Origin: Litomosoides sigmodontis
Lineage: Eukaryota; Nematoda; Chromadorea; Rhabditida; Onchocercidae
Assembly: GCA_963070105.1 (NCBI GenBank)
Contig: OY718805.1
Span: forward strand, 2,551,001 to 2,615,000
Length of the DNA stretch: 64,000 nt
Direction: 5' to 3'
Below the pieces are notes generated by a model. The model was given only the letters and a program-made list of their open reading frames with translations. It was not told the origin of the DNA and searched no databases. The position numbers and the translations under genes are program-made. This document shows positions 42,011-54,683 of the stretch, in pieces (the stretch's first letter is position 1; each line of letters starts with the position of its first letter).

Positions 42011-45000
42011 ATTTTTATTTTGGCCGGTAGCATTTGTTCGACATTTTCATGTACGTATTCTAGCATGCCAATGAATCGATTAAATGGAATAACTTCAGCC
42101 ATTAAATGGAATAATTTTATCGTTTCATTCCTTTCACATTTGGTGTCATTAGCGGTGTGTTGGAGTGTTTTATGTAGAAAATTGAATCAATCGAAATTTA
42201 AATATTAGAATAAGGCTTCAAATTCCATCTCGATATGATACAGTTTAATAGCTATCTCATAAGCCTGTTGCTTATATTTCTGATTTGGTAGTATTTTCTC
42301 AAAAAAAAAGATTCCGAACAGCGTAATCCTTTTTGGACATCTTAAAGCTAGGAGAACGAAATATTCTGTAATTGATTACAAAGATATTAATTTCTAACGA
42401 TGAGAAGTGTACTTTGATTAGCGTATGTTGGCACTTTAGATACCTTTCCTTTTATCAATTTAAGACCGAAGTTTTACTGCAAGCATTGAAATATTTATTG
42501 TTTACAGTGAAGTAAGTGTTCTCCTTGTATCTTCAAATTTTCATTGACAGTTTAAGCGTTCTTATTTATAGTTGGGGAGTGGTTTTCCGTGTGTACATTC
42601 ACTTCATCTATTAATTTGCCTTGTTGCTGTTGTAACTCTCTCTCTGCTACATTCTGTGGATCATTTATACATTTAGGCGGAAATGATTCGCTCATTCCCG
42701 TTAGTTTGATGAATTGAAATTCGTTTGTGTGTGTGTCTCTGTTCCTCAAAAGCAAAAAAAAGTAAACTTGCTTAAAGAAAAAAATTTATAAAACATCTAC
42801 CATTTGAAACAGTTTCGTGAATTTGGCTGCTATATCATTCTAATTATTGGGAAATTTTCTGAACTTGACATTTGAATTGAAACTTTTCGCATAGCTTCGG
42901 CGGTGTTCATCCTATAGGCTGTTTGGAATAAATGAATTCCCTACTTCAATGCAGTTCAAACTTTGAAGTCCTTTTTAAGCTTTTCACGACCGATTTGGTT
43001 TTCCGACCATCCGTCACAATTCCAATGCGTATAATGTCATCGATCATACGATAACGACATCGTACATTTAAATTATCGCAATCAAACGCTCATGCTAATG
43101 CTAATTCTCCAATACTTCATCTGATACATAATCATACAAATCTTTTACCGAATAAATATCAACTATACAGCACCTCAGAGCTCTGGTAGTTAGACATCAT
43201 GAAGTTGCAAAAAATACTTCATCGTAGAAGGCAGCAGGGTCTTAATTCCACGTAATGCATCCGAGAACTATTTCTCATATCATACCATTCACTTCTGAGC
43301 TTCTACTTAGTAAAAATGATATTGGCGCAGAATTGTCCCCATTTCTACTAAAGGACATTAAATGCTAAAATATCAAATAAAACTTTCCGAAAAAAACTCA
43401 TACAACGTCTGATATTTTCTACGAGAGGTTATATTTCATTGCCATTTCATTAATTAGCAACACTTTTATAATCACTTTTTTCCATTTCAATTCCAAAATT
43501 CCCATCTGATTTCTTAATTTAAGAAAATTCACAACTACCACTCCTTACTTCCATGGAGGAAAGAACTGAGGCATCGCCGAAAAGAAGGAAATGAAAAAAA
43601 AAAGCATAAAACAAAACAAACTATCATTTCATTTGCATCGTTCAACATCGAATACAAATATCACAATAAAAATACAAAAACAAAATGAACTACAAAGATA
43701 GAGCACGAAGAAATATTTTCGAATAAACATTAAAAAACATATATAAAAGTACAAAAATGTGAAATGTGAAAAAATGAAAAAGAAACACAATGACGAGTGA
43801 CACAGTCTCACAGTATAACTTCAAATTTCCTCTTACAACTATTATAAAACAATCAATAAATTACATCGTTCAATATATCTCGTCAAAAGACGACCGTATT
43901 CTTCATCACCTAAACAATATATTCTTTTAAGCAAATATAAAAGTGTAAAATAAATGAAAGTAATGAAGAAAAAACTAGAAAATGGTATATTGCAATTAAT
44001 TCATAACTGGACTACTAAACTAAACGGATCGTATGAGAGCAATGATTCGAATTCTGACCTGCAATCATTCAATTGATGAATTGAGGAGGAGGAAGCGGAA
44101 ATGAACAAAATTATATTTATAGACAAAATTATAAATGAAAGAAGAGAAATGAAATCGTACAACTATGATGTATTTATTCATACAACTAACTAATAGGAAA
44201 AATTAAGCAAAAACAAAATTTCACTTTTGTTTTCCATTTTCCAGATGCTATAAATATCCCTGATGATGCGTGATAAACATGAACAATAATGATTCTAAAC
44301 ATGGAAAGAACCAAATCGTGATTTCAGGATTTTTTAACCTATCATGTGGTTGCAAAAAAAAAGGAAAAAGTAACGGCGCGAGAAGCGCTTGAAATGCAAC
44401 GAGTAATGCACAGTTTTACAATACTCTCAGGTCGACATTAATACCGGCAACCGTAGTTCACACCTACTGCTATACCAGCTTAAGTTCTCCATCGTTCACT
44501 GTATACTACATTTTTCCAACTTTCTATGTAGTTACAAACAAAAGAATCAAAATAAATTATTCTAAAGAAATTTAGAAAAATTGACAAAGACACGAAATCA
44601 TAAAACCACAGAAACCTGCTTATGAAGCAATGAAAGGAACACTGACTATCAAAATCTAAATTATATCAGAATGACTACCGAAAATAAAGATAAATAAAAT
44701 GAAATACAATCCAGGATCATGTGCCTTTCTCTCTCTCGCTCTCTGATAAAATAGTTACAAAGTTCACAATTCCGGATATAACATCAAGAAGATGAATATA
44801 TTAAAAACAGTCTTCCAAAAATTTCATTTGAATGAAATAAGGAGGAATATTTAAAGAACTTTCATACGGCCTTCGACAAGTCTCTCACAAATAACATATA
44901 TTGCCAATTGGTACGGAAAATAACCGTTGACTATTATTACGAAATCCTATAGTCGAGTAAAGTTGAAGGTCCAAAACTCGAATTCATCTTCGCGTCTTTC

Positions 45001-45089
45001 ACACTAAATCTCGAAGTTTAGAAATGAGGTAGGAAACCTCAAACATCACAACATCCTTTTCACCTGTACATTTTAATTCTCTTCATCTC
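42011..45089. other. Convergent 3' region between the GH31 gene and MED13
   Basis: Both neighbours end here, facing each other, so it contains two 3' untranslated regions. The sequence is AT-rich with A-rich stretches at about 43580-43800 and a TCTCTCTCG tract near 44728. Open frames reach about 70 codons and show no conserved motif; I see no gene. I did not identify poly(A) signals that stand out from the many A/T hexamers. Confidence 0.6.
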
Positions 45090-48000
45090 TCAATTGATGA
45101 AGCGATTAACTGCATTGCAAAGCCACATAAGAGCTTGAATATGAACAGGTAGGCAGGAACGCCGCTCACCGCTTACTAGATCCATATTAAGCCACGATAA
45201 GGCATTGTACATTTCCAAAACATACCTGAAATTAAGGTGGACTTGAATTCAAATAATACATAATAGCAACAACAAAAGATGAAATGTTTTCAAATACAAT
45301 AAATAAAGTAGAGTGATAATGGTAAGGCAGTTGCCTGAAAGCTTCAAAAAATACAAGAGACAAATTTAGCTGTAGAGAACGTATTCAAAGAAAATCTACT
45401 CAAACAAAATTTTCGTTATATGAATGATACCTGAGAACATCGGCTGTTGCCTGGCTATCCAACTGATGATGACAAGCTTCCGTGCTCTTACCAAATGATG
45501 AAATATCATCGCCTTGCTGAACATTCGGCGTATTTAAATGAAGTGAACTTTTTAGATGTACGGGATTTCGTCGCTTGGCGGAAGGACAAGCTGACCAGAA
45601 CCACTCTGGCAAATCAGATGCTGGTGCTGTTGAAATATAGTAACCGGTTGCAAGTGGTTGATTTTCTATCGAAACATCTAAAAATATTCATAACATAACT
45701 GGCAAAGAAAAAGCTTCATCGTTTCAAGTAAAACTACAAAATTTAAGCGACTAAAATATGACCCGATGCCACGAAATCAATTTTAAGAAAGTAAACAAAC
45801 GTGCTGGACTTACTTAATCTGATTTTTTTTCAATTTTATTTTTAGAAGAATGCACTTTAATATTTTAATGTGCTTACCAGCATATTCACTTGGAATCCCT
45901 GTATTTCCACCCAGTCGAAAGCCTGCCGATTGTGGTGGTGGTCCAGTCCCATTTGTCATCAAATCCTCACCATTTCCAATGAGTTCACTGAATTCCTCAC
46001 CAATTTCCTCCGTTAACAAATTTGAAAAATCATCCTCCTCCAATTCGGCAACGCCATTTCCACCTTGATGATCTAACTGTAATAAGATTTACTATGAAGA
46101 ATGCAACGAAAATACCAAAATTAAGCAACATTCAAAGACTCTTCTAAGTGGTGAACCATTTTTAAGCATGACTGATAATGTGCTTGCACTTCAAAATCAC
46201 ACAAATTCAAGATGTTAATCAAGGTGATAAAATGATAAGCCTCGTTTGCCAAATTTTCAACCCGTCAAAATTCAGCATTTTAATTCAATATTTGCACACT
46301 CTCTGCGCTTAAATTTTAATTTTAGTTCAGAGAAAATTAAAATTTGAAGAATAGTGTAGTAGGAAGATAAATAACATGTCTAAGTACCAATTCTTACATT
46401 ATTACTTCAGAAAAATGAGAATCAATTTAAAAAATGCTGAAATACTTCTAGAAAACATACATTTAATTCAGGACTAGTGGGAAAAACCAAAATATGTGTG
46501 CAGCTTGTATCATCTGGTGTTGTTAATGTACGATGTCGAGAATTCTTCAGGAAACGATCATCATGCTGGAAGGAAGATGGAAAAACACGAAGATGCGCTT
46601 CCGGCTCCAGGCTGACTAAACAAGCTGATAAAACTCCAGGAACTTCCTAAAACACCAGTATTAATCTCTAAATTAAAAAAAACCGATTTGACAAATACAA
46701 AATTGATGCACATTGTTGCTTTTAATGAGTCAATAAAAGTTACCGAAGTTCCAGGCATTACGTGGCACGCCCGACACACATGTTTCATGCGTGTCCCAAC
46801 TTGTTTTAAATAAGATTTGCTGAGAATTTGTGTCCAAACTGAAATGAACAGGAATTATTTTAAAGAATCTTAATTACCAAAGCAGAAGTTCCATTCCTTA
46901 AAGTCATTTCAAAACAATGACAATTTAAATTGGAGAATCAAAAAATCTAAAAATCATTATTAAATGTTAACAAAGTGTGATGAAAACAGATAGCTATTTG
47001 CGCCTCCCGCTGGAGGTTTACTGAAGAACACCATTAAATTCAAAAGCCGAAACACCTCTTTATTAAAAATAATATTGGTATAGTATTTATTGGAAAGCTA
47101 CTCTTAACGCCGGAATAGACACACGTAATTTACATACCAACAACTTACATTTAAATTCACCATGACCAATTCGTCCAACTCTACCAATAACAAGCCGCCA
47201 GTTCCTGGTGCCATTAGCCAACGTACCCAGAATGTATGACCAAAGACGATACAAACTATCCCGGATTTGTGTCGACTGTTTGTACCTCATATTTACCCTA
47301 TAATCATTTTGTACATGAAATTATGTTACAATCAGACATACTACTAACAATTCTTTGTCCGGTCAAGTTTTTATGAAAATTAGCCCATAATGGGGCTAAG
47401 TAGTTATTGTGAACAAGCTATATAACATAATTATTTTGACCGCGCTAAATAACATACCTTTTATGATCAGGTTTTAACCTTAAATTAATTAAGCAATTGT
47501 CGAGCGAATGGCCCTGATGATCCGTTACAGTGGCAGCAAGCCAGTCATTCCCTATTAAACAGTAACTAACAAACAGTACAGCTTCATCTGTATTGATTTG
47601 CATGAGATCACAATTGGGACGCTGCATTACCGGTGATGGAGGGGCAAGAATGAATGGCTTGCTTGGGACCTGAAGCGAATAATGATTGAAATATGATGCA
47701 TATTTATTAATAAGTACCTTGAGGGTTGTACACTCTACATTTAAGCATATCTTAAGCATGGAGCACCGGTTGAGAGCTGAGTAACTCAAACTGATTTTTT
47801 GGAAAGGATTTTGCTCAAATAAAAATGGGAAAACCTTGTAATAAATAGGTTCTTTCCGTTCCAGTTCATTCAACAAATCGGCCATAGCCGATGCAGGACC
47901 AAAACGTGTCATACTTTTCGGCAGAATTCCACGTACAATATCAGGTAATACCACACGTGAATGTGTGTAAACCGAGAACGCAATGGTTTTCAGTGAATCG

Positions 48001-51000
48001 TATGATGATAACCGTTCATTTTGTGATTTCTCCAAACGTCCTAAAAAACAGTAATCTGAGAAATCGAACTGACAAGAAATTATTTGCTTGAGGAATTTTT
48101 TAAAAAACTAACCTCCCAAACTATTCATAGATATGACAAACCATCCCCTGATCTATCATTGCTTCAAACCTCAATATTCCATAAAACGAATTAACCGCTC
48201 CATGTCACGCAAAATAAAAATAAATGTTTTTCAAATGACTTTTTTAGTTGCAAAAATAACGCACCTTGATCATAACCATTCAGTCGTCCACGTTCGTCTT
48301 TTAGAAAATCAGCAGATACACCACAATAATCGAAAATGTTTTGTAATGCAATCATTTCCAATTGTAACTGTGGACGACGCTTATTGTTTAAACGATAGAG
48401 TAATGCATTAAATGCACGCATGAGAGCAACCGTAACAACTCTTGCAACAAGTGGATTTTCTTCAGCACCCAGCAGAAACGGATTCACCTAAATTTTGATT
48501 TAAATTTTTAGGCTTTAATGGATCACTGTTAATAAGCTTAGGAGTATTTTAATCAACTGAGTGAAACTAAAGACCATATCCACCACTAGGGTTTACAAGT
48601 AGAGGAAGAAGGGATCAAAATTTGATACCAAAAAACAAATACAAAACTTACGAGGTAGATGACAATAACGTGAGGTAGAGTTCCCGCATCATCCTCCGCT
48701 ACGACACCATCAGCTATTAGTTGTTCAGCCATGAAAGATGAAAAATTGGTCACATTTTGCGCGCCTCCCTCACCAGCAGCACTGCCTGGTGTCAAGGATT
48801 CGCCAATGCTTGAAGACGTCGCACCAGCTGAGCTAGGAGCACTAGCATTATTTGTGCCTGAATTCCAATAGTTTAGAATTTGATTTGTAAGTTATGCATT
48901 TTGGAGGATAAGCGAACACTACTGCTTTCACAAAATTATCAATCGAAATGATTTTTCAAAAGATACCCTGTGAGGTTTCACTAGACTGACCGGAAATAAT
49001 ACTTCCAGGTGCCGAAGGTGGTGGCATGTGATCCGAGTTTGATGGTGCATAATCTCCACATTGGTAACTTGCCACTGAAACGTGAGACGCAGAATGCATC
49101 TGAAATTAAAAAATAGTATGAAACCCTCCATAAAAGCAAACAGTGATTATAGAATATCGGCCAAATTGTAGCTTTCGGTTTCTTTATTTGCCAAAAGACG
49201 GATTCTGAATTTTAACATGCCTTCGTGGATTAATAAAAGAATAGCGCTACCTGACTTTCAGCCAAAGCGGCACGATATTTGTCCCGGCTGAAGATATCAT
49301 CATTATTAATTAGTATACGAGCCATTTCATTTTCGAAATACTGCATATACACCTGTAAATAATCTCAGTCGAAGTACAATAAACGTCGATGATGGTTCGT
49401 TAATGAGATTCCTCCTTTACAATAACGATAAACAGTGTTATTAATCTGCAACAACACCTTGCTTTTCTATTTTGGCTAACCGAATTACACCTTTTTCAAT
49501 CCCCTCTCCCCCAAAAAAATAAATAATCCCAAACCTTTAGTCGTGTAATCAGCGATTTGTTGTCGCCAATGTGTCGTTCGACTTGATTCAAGAAATTGTC
49601 ACATTCACCTGGATTCGTCGCTGGATACCGTGTCGGGACGCGCAAAAGACCGTCTCGCAACACTTCGCGTGAAAATGGTATATGACGGCCAAAACGACAC
49701 TGCTCATACATTCTGCAACCAAAGACGGATTTGCACATTATTTCCTAGGACATTACCACTTAGTGTTCAATAAGTAGAAATGATGGTATGCAAACTAAGC
49801 AGTCTCTACAAATCCTGAAGCAGAACAAAGGTTAGATTCAACCAATTGACATAAAGGAGTATTTAAACTAGAAATTATTGCAAAAACAAGTTAGTAATGT
49901 GTAAATCAATTTAATAAACTCGAGGTAAAATAACAGAAGAGATGTTAAAAAAATATTGGTAACGCTTGAAACCATCTAAAGAAATCAATGCAACTACCTA
50001 GATAAGTCCATAAGATATTTTTTGGCCTTTTCAATGCAAATCAGATTATCTGGAATAACACCGATATAAAGTACATCTTTCGGCTGGTCGTATGGTTCCA
50101 ATGACATTTTTTCCCACAACCTTATGATCTGTGGCGATGTTATAACTGCATCTTTCTCCGATGCAACAACTAAATTTGGCACAGCTTCCGGTCCGCTATC
50201 ATCTTCCTGGAAAACCATCTTAAACAATTTTGCTCACAAATTTCTGTCAAATGAGGTTAATTTTTCCAGAAAATATTTAAACTCTGCCAAGCTAAAATCA
50301 TGGAGCCGAAAATATAATTAGAGTTATACAACTGAAAGAAGAGTCAACAAAATGCACAAATTTGAAACTTGTAATAGAATTTAGTAATTTAAGGAGTAAA
50401 AAGAGAGCAGAGGATTTGTAATTAAAACGAAAACAGCAAAGTGGTAACTTAGAAACTAAAGTGTAACTTGTGAATTAGACATAGCGATCTATGTTAAAGA
50501 ATAAGGAACATTAAGAAGCTATAAACAATAAAATATTAATCGAATTAAATCGACTGAAATCATACCATTCCTCCTGCAGCTTTCAGTGCTTTACGGTCGA
50601 AAAATCTCCATGTAAGTGGTCCTTCGACTATGTTGTTACTTCCGAATAAAGGTGATGAACGAGCAATTCGTAACGATTCCTCTAGAATTGGTCCAATTTC
50701 TTGCAACAATGCCATGCATTCAGACTCGCGCGGTTCACGCATTTCATTCGATATCTGCAATTTGGAACAATAATCAGACTGCCACGAAGAACTTTCTAAC
50801 CATAACCAATTAGTTTTTAGTTCAATAAACTGTTTATAGAAGTAAAATCATTCTTTATTTAATTTTCCTATCAGATGTTAAACAGGAATTAGAGTGGTTG
50901 ACCAACGGTAATTCCCGCTTCTTAGATTCTATTTTTTTTGCAGCGACTCACTTGAACTCCCCAATCATGAAGAAGTACACTTCGCACATCGTGCGGCGGA

Positions 51001-54000
51001 CGTCGGCAATTCATTTCCATACAAGCAACCTCACATGCAGCTTGAAATACCAACGGCAATTCTCGCTGATCCACCTCCGAAATGATATATTCACAATGCT
51101 TTGATGAATCGGATCCAATGCGCTCTGTCTGTTATAGTTCGAAAGTTGCAGATTTGTTTATATAAATGTCTTCAGCAAAAAAGCAAAAAAAAGTGCCGCT
51201 TAAAACCTCGAATTTATTCGTATTTTTTTTGTTGCGCTATAAACCGCATGTCAGCATCACTATGTACTATTCAAATCACTGAGTCTTTTAAATTATATAG
51301 TGTGTTTACCTGAGAGGCTCGCTTACACTGTAGGCTGAGTAAAGTGACTTGATCCAACAATCCACCAAGATCACGAACAAGAGTTTGTTCGCGCAATAAA
51401 GCGATGAAATTCATGTCCCTTAAAAATATACTCCCAAGTAAGTTGGCATATGCCATCTCATAAATACAAATTCAAAAAAAAATTTTTTTTCTTTTTTACA
51501 ACCAAAAAACTCTTTAGAAATTTAAATTAGTAGGATCCAACCTGCCACTCATTGAATCAAACCAAATGGTATGTGGGATTGCCGGCTGATTCTGGGTTTC
51601 ATTAATATCCGTTGCTTCCTTCGCATCTTCAGCGAATAAACCAGCTTTCATACTTAGGTAGCGATGCCGTACAGCACTAAAACGACACTAACAATGACGT
51701 ATGCAACAACAGCAAAGATCTCAAGTTACCAACACAAGACATAAATACCAACTAAAACCCAGCAAATTGGGCACTGACATTTCCCTCAAGGTGTAATGGG
51801 AAAACTAATGAAATACAGTCAAAGGTAAAACTACGTCTAAAAAATGCAAGTAAAAATCTGATTTTTAAGTTAAGAAAATATACTAAAATACTTAGAAAAC
51901 GTACCTGAATCCACAGCTACACGAATTTGATGTATTGTTATAAAATCCACTTGTTGGTTTGTTAACAATTAGCTGCTGCTGAGCTGGTGGCTGCCTCAAC
52001 ACTTCGGGCGGAGTTATATAGACTCCAAGTTCCTGAAAAGGCATTCAGATTTCATTCATTCTTAGAAGTTTAATATCCACACAAGGTTGATCCTCTCCAC
52101 TTCAGCAGAAAAGCACAAACTTTTTCTCTCAGCAAGAAATGAGATACAGCTAAAAAAAGAAGGCCTACCTTCGCTCTGATGCTACCGTTACATGAACAAA
52201 TGGGACAAGCATCAAAGACTGAATCATAGTGAAGGTCGAGAACAGTATCTTGAAGTAACACAGCAAGTACCAAGGATTTCCCTTCCGGATATGTCCGTAT
52301 ATTACCCGGCGGAGCAGCTGTATCCATGGCAGGTGGCATATTCATTACACGGCTAAAAAATTTCCAATTTAAATATTTATTTCTGCGGACAGAAACACAT
52401 TATTGTGATATTTATGCTTCCTTGGTAATTAAGAGTTTTTCACTTACTTCCCGAATAATCCCCCATTATTAGGATTTCCGATGGATGGTTGCACTGCTAT
52501 CATGGAATTCTGCGCTGCTCGTGGACCACACATCATACCTGGACTCTGCGTTTGAGTTATTAATGTATTTGGACGCATCATGTGCGGCGACTGCGAATAC
52601 ATCATTGAACCGGACTGAACGTTATGTGATGTCGGATACAGATGGTTTATCGCTTGCGAAAATGGTGGCGGTCGTTCGACTGATGATTGAGCCTGGAAAA
52701 CAATAATTACTAAATCTTAAATCACAGACTGTTCAACTTTTTTACATTTTGAATGATGTAATAATCCAATTCTACGGGTACTGTCTCCAAATTATGACTA
52801 GTTAGTAAGCACAGTTACAGAGTGTTTTCGATGGATTATTCAAAACCAGTATGCGATTACTGCTTTTAAACTAAAACAATATATGATAGGACCTGCGAAT
52901 CAATTCCATAGGAGTCTGAAGAATGAATGACTTGTTGAGGTTGCAGGTTTCCACTCATATTGCAACGAAACATCATCTGAAATCAAAGTATAATACAATT
53001 ACATCACCTTTTCCCAGACTTAAACTCCAATACTACGGAATAAAATACAGTGACTTGAAACTCTAATGCTAATATCAGTGGTAATTGAAGTTATCATCCT
53101 AGAGATCTCAAGAAAGGAAAAAAAAAGAAAGGGCACACTAGTTAATAATTGCAATATTTAAGCGAAGCACCGAATACCTGTTGATATACATTCTGCTGGG
53201 ATGGATTTACGGCGGTCATTCCCATCTGCCCATTGAAATTGGCATTATTAACGAAATGACTGAGCTGTTGGAATGGTTGTTGCGGTTGTTGCATGGAGAA
53301 TTGTCCGTTTGGTGGTCCCGCTCCATGCATACTATTTGCACCTGGTGGTTGCGATGCAGTTGTACCATGCATTACACCAAGCATGTGCGATGATTGCGAT
53401 GGATCAGTGTTACTCATCGAGCACAGTGGACCACCCGGGAATGAACAGATTGGATTTGGAGCACTCATCACTCCAGGTACACCACAGAACTGAGCTGACT
53501 GGCCCATAAAAGAGGGATGTTGCGGAGCACCGGTTTGTGATGAAGCATATGGTGGTAACGATGGTACCCTGAAATATTAGTTTTAAACAAAATCATCTTG
53601 GAAATTTAAATTCCACTATCAACAAACCTTGTTAATGGTCGAAGGTGTGTCATCGACATTTGCTGATTCATATGAACAACACCCATTCGTGAGGAACCGG
53701 GCATCTGTTGAACAACAGCAGAACCACCAGGTGGCATACAACCATTATTCATCATCATGTTCATCATTGAACTCTTCCCATTATAGGACGCCCCCGCAAA
53801 TGGTGGACCATTTGTAACGAAATTAGGCATTGACATACCGTGTGGTAACACTATAAATCAGAGCCAGATCTGTTAGATTAAAATATTATTGACATTATAA
53901 TGCTCTAAGCAGTGCGTGAATATAGTTTAGAATAAATAAGTGATTAAGGCGTAAAATTATAAGTACCAAATGGAACAAACAAAATTAACATTTAGCAATA

Positions 54001-54683
54001 CAAAACTAATCCGAATTTTTTGCTTAAAGTTCCTTCTATTTTAACACGGACTCGAACAGATACCTTAAAATCAAAAACATACTTTGTAAAGTTGGTAGGC
54101 AGTGCGAAGAAAATACATGACCATTGTTGTATGGCATTCGATAATGACGAATAGTTGTGAATGATGAGTGCGGAGCAAGATTCCGAAGACGTTCACGCAT
54201 AAATAAATAATCAGGAGTACGGCCGACTTTTCTCCGCTTTTCGCGCGCCGCTACAGCTGCTTTGATAAGCTTCAACTGATCTGCATAGACACCTTCGAGC
54301 ACTTGACATTCTTTTGCCTAAGGTTTTGAAGTTTATGATGTGTTGATTTTAAAATGCAATTGTGAAATTTTTCTAATTTTTGAAAAAACCTAAAGTGAAG
54401 AAGTTGTTTTTTTTCTTTACTTAATCCCTGTAGTAGCAGGTTTTTATTTAATTTCTAATTTTTTTTCCAATCAACTTAAATAAAATATTCCACATAAATA
54501 ACATCCCATCCTCTCTCTTGCCCTCTCCTTCATCCACTCACATCCCATCCACGAGAATTTTACCTCTAACGATAAAAATTCTTTGGCAAGTATATTTCCC
54601 GCAAACTTTCCACTTAGCGCCATTTCCAACTTCATAAATTTACCGTACACCGGTCTTTCACCAATCGAATAGTGAAGTTTACC
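45090..54683 (-). other. let-19: Exon map of MED13, exons 21-46
   Basis: Exons 5' to 3': 54564-54683, 54083-54317, 53628-53850, 53178-53568, 52893-52976, 52448-52692, 52169-52352, 51905-52032, 51542-51676, 51310-51418, 50952-51128, 50566-50754, 49998-50206, 49535-49712, 49251-49352, 48967-49099, 48652-48857, 48265-48487, 47835-48040, 47458-47669, 47149-47297, 46744-46838, 46461-46646, 45878-46076, 45431-45677, 45090-45225. All junctions are GT-AG and in phase; exons 27-46 are supported by clear alignment to conserved MED13 motifs. Confidence 0.92.

Noticed and set aside
53181..53509. Plus-strand frames opposite MED13 exon 24
   Set aside because: Shadows of a Q/P/G-rich coding exon on the minus strand.
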